Source: Brachybacterium kimchii
GTDB lineage: Bacteria > Actinomycetota > Actinomycetes > Actinomycetales > Dermabacteraceae
Direction of reading: 5' to 3'
Assembly (NCBI RefSeq): GCF_023373525.1
Contig: NZ_CP097218.1
Location: forward strand, 3,348,001 to 3,412,000
DNA length: 64,000 nt
The translations under genes and the position numbers were made by a program. The number at the start of each line of letters is the position of its first letter. Position 1 is the stretch's first letter. This document shows, piece by piece, positions 60,991 through 64,000 of this stretch. Below the pieces are notes generated by a model. It did not search any database. It was not told where the DNA came from and worked only from the letters and a program-made list of their open reading frames with translations.

Positions 60991-62052
60991 TCAGCCCTCC
61001 GGCGTGCTCCCGCGGACCACGAGCTCGTGCGGCGCGGTGATCGTGCGCGGAGCTCCCTCGTAGCCGTTGATCCGCTCGATGAGCATGTCGAGAGCGGCCT
61101 TGACCAGGAACGGCTTGTCCGGCCGGATGGTCGTGAGCGGAGGGTGGGCGAAGAGCGCCTCGGGGCTGTCGTCGTAGCCGACCACGGCGACGTCGCCCGG
61201 GACGGCGCGGCCGCGGTCGCGCAGCCCGGCGAGCGCGCCGAGGGCGATCTCGTCGTTGCCGCACACCAGGCCGTCGAGGTGCGGGTGCGCGTCCAGCAGA
61301 CGGTGCGCCGCCGTGTGCCCGTCGGCCCGATGCCAGTCCGCGACCTCCTCGATGGGTGCCCGCGAGGGGTCGAGGTCGTGGCGCCACAGCGCCTGGCGGA
61401 AGCCCTCGATGCGCAGCCCGGAGGAGCTGTGGGGCGCGGGGTCGGTGGTCTCCATGGCGCCCACGAAGGCGAGGCGGCGTCGGCCGCGCTCGAGCAGGTG
61501 GGCGGTGGCGTCGGCGGTGGCCCGCGTGTTGTCGATCCGGACGTAGTCGGATCCGGGCGGCAGATGCGTGTCGGAGAGGTGCTCGCCGATGAACACGGTG
61601 GGCTGGTCCACGTGCTCCATCTGCGCGAGGTAGTCCTCGCCCACCTGCATGGGGTTGAAGATGACGCCGTCGCCCAGTCTCCGCCGGAAGCCGCGCAGCA
61701 CCTCGATCTCCTCGTCCCGGCCCGCGGAGGTGGTGTGCAGGACGACGGTGCGGCCCCGGCCCTGGGCCTCGTCGATGAAGGTCTGCGCGAGGTTCGAGAA
61801 GTAGCTGAAGTTCAGGGAGGGGACCGCGAGGGTGACGATGCCGCTCGCGCCGGTGCGCAGCTGCTGGGCGGCGAGCTGGGGGCGATAGCCGGTCGCCGCG
61901 ATCGCCTCCTGCACGCGGGTGCGGGTGGACTCCCGCACGTGCGGGTAGTCGTGGACGACGTTGGACACCGTCTTGATGGAGACGTCCGCGATCTCGGCGA
62001 CGTCGCGCAGCGTGGGCGGTCGGCGCCGTGCGCGGCGGGTGGACGGTGGCAT
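60991..62052 (-). CDS. LacI-family regulator of the GH51/importer genes
   Basis: A 353-residue LacI protein: PTLRDVAEIADVSIKTVSNVV forms the helix-turn-helix after a short Arg-rich lead; the effector domain runs from IVTLAVPSLNFSYFSNLAQT to VAVVGYDDSPEALFAHPPLTTI. It lies between the importer operon and the divergent GH51 gene, and both of those promoters contain CAACGTTG, a LacI-type palindrome with central CG. It therefore probably represses both until an arabinoside binds. It is a different regulator from the one at 51865-52935. Confidence 0.88.
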   Translation of the reverse strand: MPPSTRRARRRPPTLRDVAEIADVSIKTVSNVVHDYPHVRESTRTRVQEAIAATGYRPQLAAQQLRTGASGIVTLAVPSLNFSYFSNLAQTFIDEAQGRGRTVVLHTTSAGRDEEIEVLRGFRRRLGDGVIFNPMQVGEDYLAQMEHVDQPTVFIGEHLSDTHLPPGSDYVRIDNTRATADATAHLLERGRRRLAFVGAMETTDPAPHSSSGLRIEGFRQALWRHDLDPSRAPIEEVADWHRADGHTAAHRLLDAHPHLDGLVCGNDEIALGALAGLRDRGRAVPGDVAVVGYDDSPEALFAHPPLTTIRPDKPFLVKAALDMLIERINGYEGAPRTITAPHELVVRGSTPEG

Positions 62053-62171
62053 GCGGCTGATTGTGCCACCGCGGGGTGCCGCGGGAAGCCGCTTGCCTGC
62101 GGGGTCCGCAGGATCGGCGCGGCGGAGCGCCTCCTCCTGGCTTCCTCCCGGCAGCGGCGGCGGGGAACTTC

Positions 62172-62200
62172 TTGACGGCCGACGGGGGTCGTGGTGAGAT
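62172..62200 (+). promoter_or_regulatory. Promoter of the GH51 gene
   Basis: TTGACG (62172-62177) and TGAGAT (62195-62200) are 17 bases apart, placing the transcription start within the operator that follows. Confidence 0.5.
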
Positions 62201-62204
62201 CATC

Positions 62205-62217
62205 TGCAACGTTGTAG
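62205..62217. promoter_or_regulatory. CAACGTTG operator at the GH51 transcription start
   Basis: TGCAACGTTGTAG matches the site at 60872-60886 over TGCAACGTTG. Its position at the predicted start of transcription suits a LacI-type repressor. Confidence 0.65.
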
Positions 62218-62238
62218 ACGATGAAAGGCCCCGCCGCG

Positions 62239-63753
62239 ATGACCCGCACCGTCACCCTCGCCCTGCACCCCGCCTTCCGGGTCGCCCCCGTGCGCCCGCG
62301 CACCTTCGGGGCCTTCGTCGAGCACCTGGGCCGCTGCGTCTACGGCGGCATCTTCGAGCCCGGCCACCCCGCGGCCGACGAGGCGGGCTTCCGCACCGAC
62401 GTCCTCGACCTCACGCGCGAGCTGGGCGTCACCAGCGTCCGCTACCCGGGCGGCAACTTTGTCTCCGGGTACCGGTGGGAGGACGGCGTCGGCCCCGTCG
62501 AGGAGAGGCCCGCGCGCCATGACCTCGCGTGGCACTCGACGGAGCCGAACACCGTCGGCCTCGACGAGTTCATGGCCTGGGCGGAGCGCGCCGGCGTCGA
62601 GCCGATGTACGCGGTGAACCTGGGCACCCGCGGCGTCCCTGAGGCGCTCGACGTGCTGCAGTACGCCAACGCGCCGCAGGGCATCGCGCTCTCCGACGCG
62701 CGCGCGGCCCACGGCCACCCCGAGCCCTACGGGATCCGCATGTGGTGCCTGGGCAACGAGATGGACGGCCCCTGGCAGACCGGTCACAAGACCGCCGAGG
62801 AGTACGCGCGCACCGCCGCGGAGACCGCGCGTGCCATGCGCCAGGAGGACCCGGGACTCGAGCTCGTCGCCTGCGGGTCCTCGAGCTCGCAGATGCCGAC
62901 CTTCGGCACCTGGGAGGCGACCGTCCTCGCCGAGACCTACGACCTCGTCGACATGGTCTCCGCCCACGCCTACTACGCCGAGAAGGACGGCGACCAGGCC
63001 TCCTTCCTCGCCTCGGCCGACGACATGGACCACTTCATCGACTCCGTCGTCGCCACCGCGGACCATGTCCGGGCCGAGCTCAAGGCCGAGAAGCGCATCA
63101 TGGTCAGCTTCGACGAGTGGAACGTCTGGTACCAGCACCGCGCCGAGTCCCGCCCGCCCGAGGGCGACGACTGGCCCGTCGCGCCCGTGCTGCTCGAGGA
63201 CACCTACAACGCGATGGACGCCGTGGTCGTGGGCAGCCTGCTGATCTCGCTGCTGCGCCACAGCGACCGCGTCGCCTCGGCCTCCCTCGCGCAGCTGGTC
63301 AACGTGATCGCCCCGATCATGACCGCGCCCGGCGGGGAGGCCTGGCGCCAGACCACCTTCCACCCCTTCGCGCTCACCGCCCGCCACGCCGCCGGCGAGG
63401 TGCTCGACGTGCGCATCGACGCCCCGACCTTCGCCAACGAGCGCTTCGGCACCTCGAGCGCGGCCGACGCCGTCGCCACCTGGGACGAGACCGCCGGGGA
63501 TCTGACGCTGTTCGTCGTGAACCGCGATCCCGAGCGCGAGCTCGACCTCGCCGTGAACCTCGCGGACTTCGGCGGCCTGTCCCTCGTCGAGGCGCTGACC
63601 CTCCACCACGAGGACCCCTACGCCGCGAACACCCAGGACGCGCCCGACACGGTGACGCCGCAGGCCAACGACTCGATCCGGGTCGAGGACGGCCGACTGT
63701 CCGGCGCGCTCCCCGCGATCTCCTGGAGCCTCGTGCGGCTGCAGCGGGGCTGA
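62239..63753 (+). CDS. GH51 alpha-L-arabinofuranosidase
   Basis: A 504-residue glycoside hydrolase family 51 enzyme. FGAFVEHLGRCVYGGIFEPG starts the barrel; WCLGNEMDGPW (about residue 175) holds the acid/base Glu and MVSFDEWNVWY (about 294) the nucleophile Glu. It releases terminal alpha-L-arabinofuranose from arabino- or arabinoxylo-oligosaccharides. No signal peptide is present, so it acts in the cytoplasm on imported oligosaccharides. Start 62239 was preferred to ATG 62221, which would lie only about 14 bases past the predicted transcription start; AAAGG precedes 62239. Confidence 0.94.
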   Translation: MTRTVTLALHPAFRVAPVRPRTFGAFVEHLGRCVYGGIFEPGHPAADEAGFRTDVLDLTRELGVTSVRYPGGNFVSGYRWEDGVGPVEERPARHDLAWHSTEPNTVGLDEFMAWAERAGVEPMYAVNLGTRGVPEALDVLQYANAPQGIALSDARAAHGHPEPYGIRMWCLGNEMDGPWQTGHKTAEEYARTAAETARAMRQEDPGLELVACGSSSSQMPTFGTWEATVLAETYDLVDMVSAHAYYAEKDGDQASFLASADDMDHFIDSVVATADHVRAELKAEKRIMVSFDEWNVWYQHRAESRPPEGDDWPVAPVLLEDTYNAMDAVVVGSLLISLLRHSDRVASASLAQLVNVIAPIMTAPGGEAWRQTTFHPFALTARHAAGEVLDVRIDAPTFANERFGTSSAADAVATWDETAGDLTLFVVNRDPERELDLAVNLADFGGLSLVEALTLHHEDPYAANTQDAPDTVTPQANDSIRVEDGRLSGALPAISWSLVRLQRG

Positions 63754-63766
63754 ACGGTCGGCCCGC

Positions 63767-64000
63767 TCAGCCCTCGTCGGCGAAACGGCTGCAGGAGGGG
63801 CAGCGGGTGAGCAGGTCGTGGCGGCAGGTGCGCACGTGCTCGAGGAAGGACTCCGCGTCCGCGAGGCGCTCGCGCTGGGCGCGGATGCGTGAGAGGCGCT
63901 CCTCGATCACCTGCGCGCGCCCCGCCTCGTCGCGGTGCAGCACGAGGCGGATCTCCCCGAGCGAGAGCCCCACCTCCTGGCACGCGCGCAGCACCCGAAG
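63767..64000 (-). CDS. MerR-family regulator, C-terminal part (partial)
   Basis: The gene enters from beyond the right edge; 77 codons are visible. The segment LRACQEVGLSLGEIRLVL is the typical second half of a MerR DNA-binding domain, followed by a long coiled helix (VIEERLSRIRAQRERLADAE) and a Cys-rich end with CRHDLLTRCPSC, a possible metal or redox site. MerR members act as activators by DNA distortion. The missing N-terminus prevents assignment of effector. It is convergent with the GH51 gene. Confidence 0.75.
   Translation of the reverse strand, partial: LRVLRACQEVGLSLGEIRLVLHRDEAGRAQVIEERLSRIRAQRERLADAESFLEHVRTCRHDLLTRCPSCSRFADEG

Noticed and set aside
63747..63773. GGGCTGA/TCAGCCC arms spanning the stops of the GH51 and MerR genes as a terminator
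   Set aside because: Arms are only seven bases with a 13-base loop and are fully explained by two overlapping coding ends.
1..64000. tRNA, rRNA, insertion sequences or prophage
   Set aside because: No cloverleaf-like sequence, transposase, integrase or phage structural protein was recognised on either strand; a tRNA scan program would be needed to be certain.

Overview
The window is very GC-rich and almost entirely coding, with frequent ATGA start/stop overlaps. It encodes a mycothiol-type maleylpyruvate isomerase and many LacI, GntR and ROK regulators. That profile fits an actinobacterium of the Micrococcales; a Brachybacterium-like genome is my inference, not something the sequence proves. 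I saw no rRNA, tRNA, CRISPR array, phage or insertion sequence. The region is a dense catabolic island for plant-derived sugars, polyols and aromatic acids.

Layout. 1-2578 is the end of an L-fucose-type oxidative sugar pathway (amidohydrolase tail, GntR, SDR, FAH). 2715-9256 is a gentisate/3-hydroxybenzoate module: IclR, 6-hydroxylase, gentisate dioxygenase, FAH hydrolase, maleylpyruvate isomerase and an MFS porter. 9351-20142 is an ABC importer, four Gfo/Idh/MocA oxidoreductases and a ThuA-like protein with a divergent LacI regulator, probably a keto-sugar pathway. A hidden 23-residue peptide gene lies inside it. 20177-22759 is a ROK (XylR-like) repressor divergent from xylA. 22880-24705 holds a nuclease/phosphatase-fold protein and an ATP-grasp protein. 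24971-30610 has a GH127 arabinofuranosidase divergent from a Gfo/Idh - DUF993 - TIM-barrel operon; both promoters carry the same LacI-type operator. 30656-33802 has an M48 peptidase and a LacI regulator. 34097-42756 is a polyol locus: two polyol porters, class II aldolase, two FGGY kinases, GntR regulator and zinc dehydrogenase. 42817-57317 is the L-arabinose region: alditol oxidase, araA, BCCT porter, araD, araB, an ArsP-like permease, a LacI regulator and a ChvE/GguAB-type ABC importer. 57505-63753 is an arabinose-oligosaccharide importer, a second LacI regulator and a GH51 arabinofuranosidase. A MerR-family gene runs off the right edge.

How it fits together. GH51 and GH127 enzymes release L-arabinose, two ABC systems import sugars or oligosaccharides, and AraA/AraB/AraD convert arabinose to xylulose 5-phosphate. 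A conserved operator, close to GATGTGAACGTTGCC, stands before araA, araD, araB, the LacI gene and the importer, and a degenerate copy lies before the second importer. That importer also has a CAACGTTG site like the one before the GH51 gene. Three of these promoters share a TTGCGC -35 box.

The most unusual observations are the 23-residue peptide gene with its tandem GTNAC repeats and hairpin, two 54-bp palindromes 32 kb apart that differ by compensatory base changes, the uncharacterised Gfo/Idh-DUF993 operon, and the ThuA/multi-Gfo locus.
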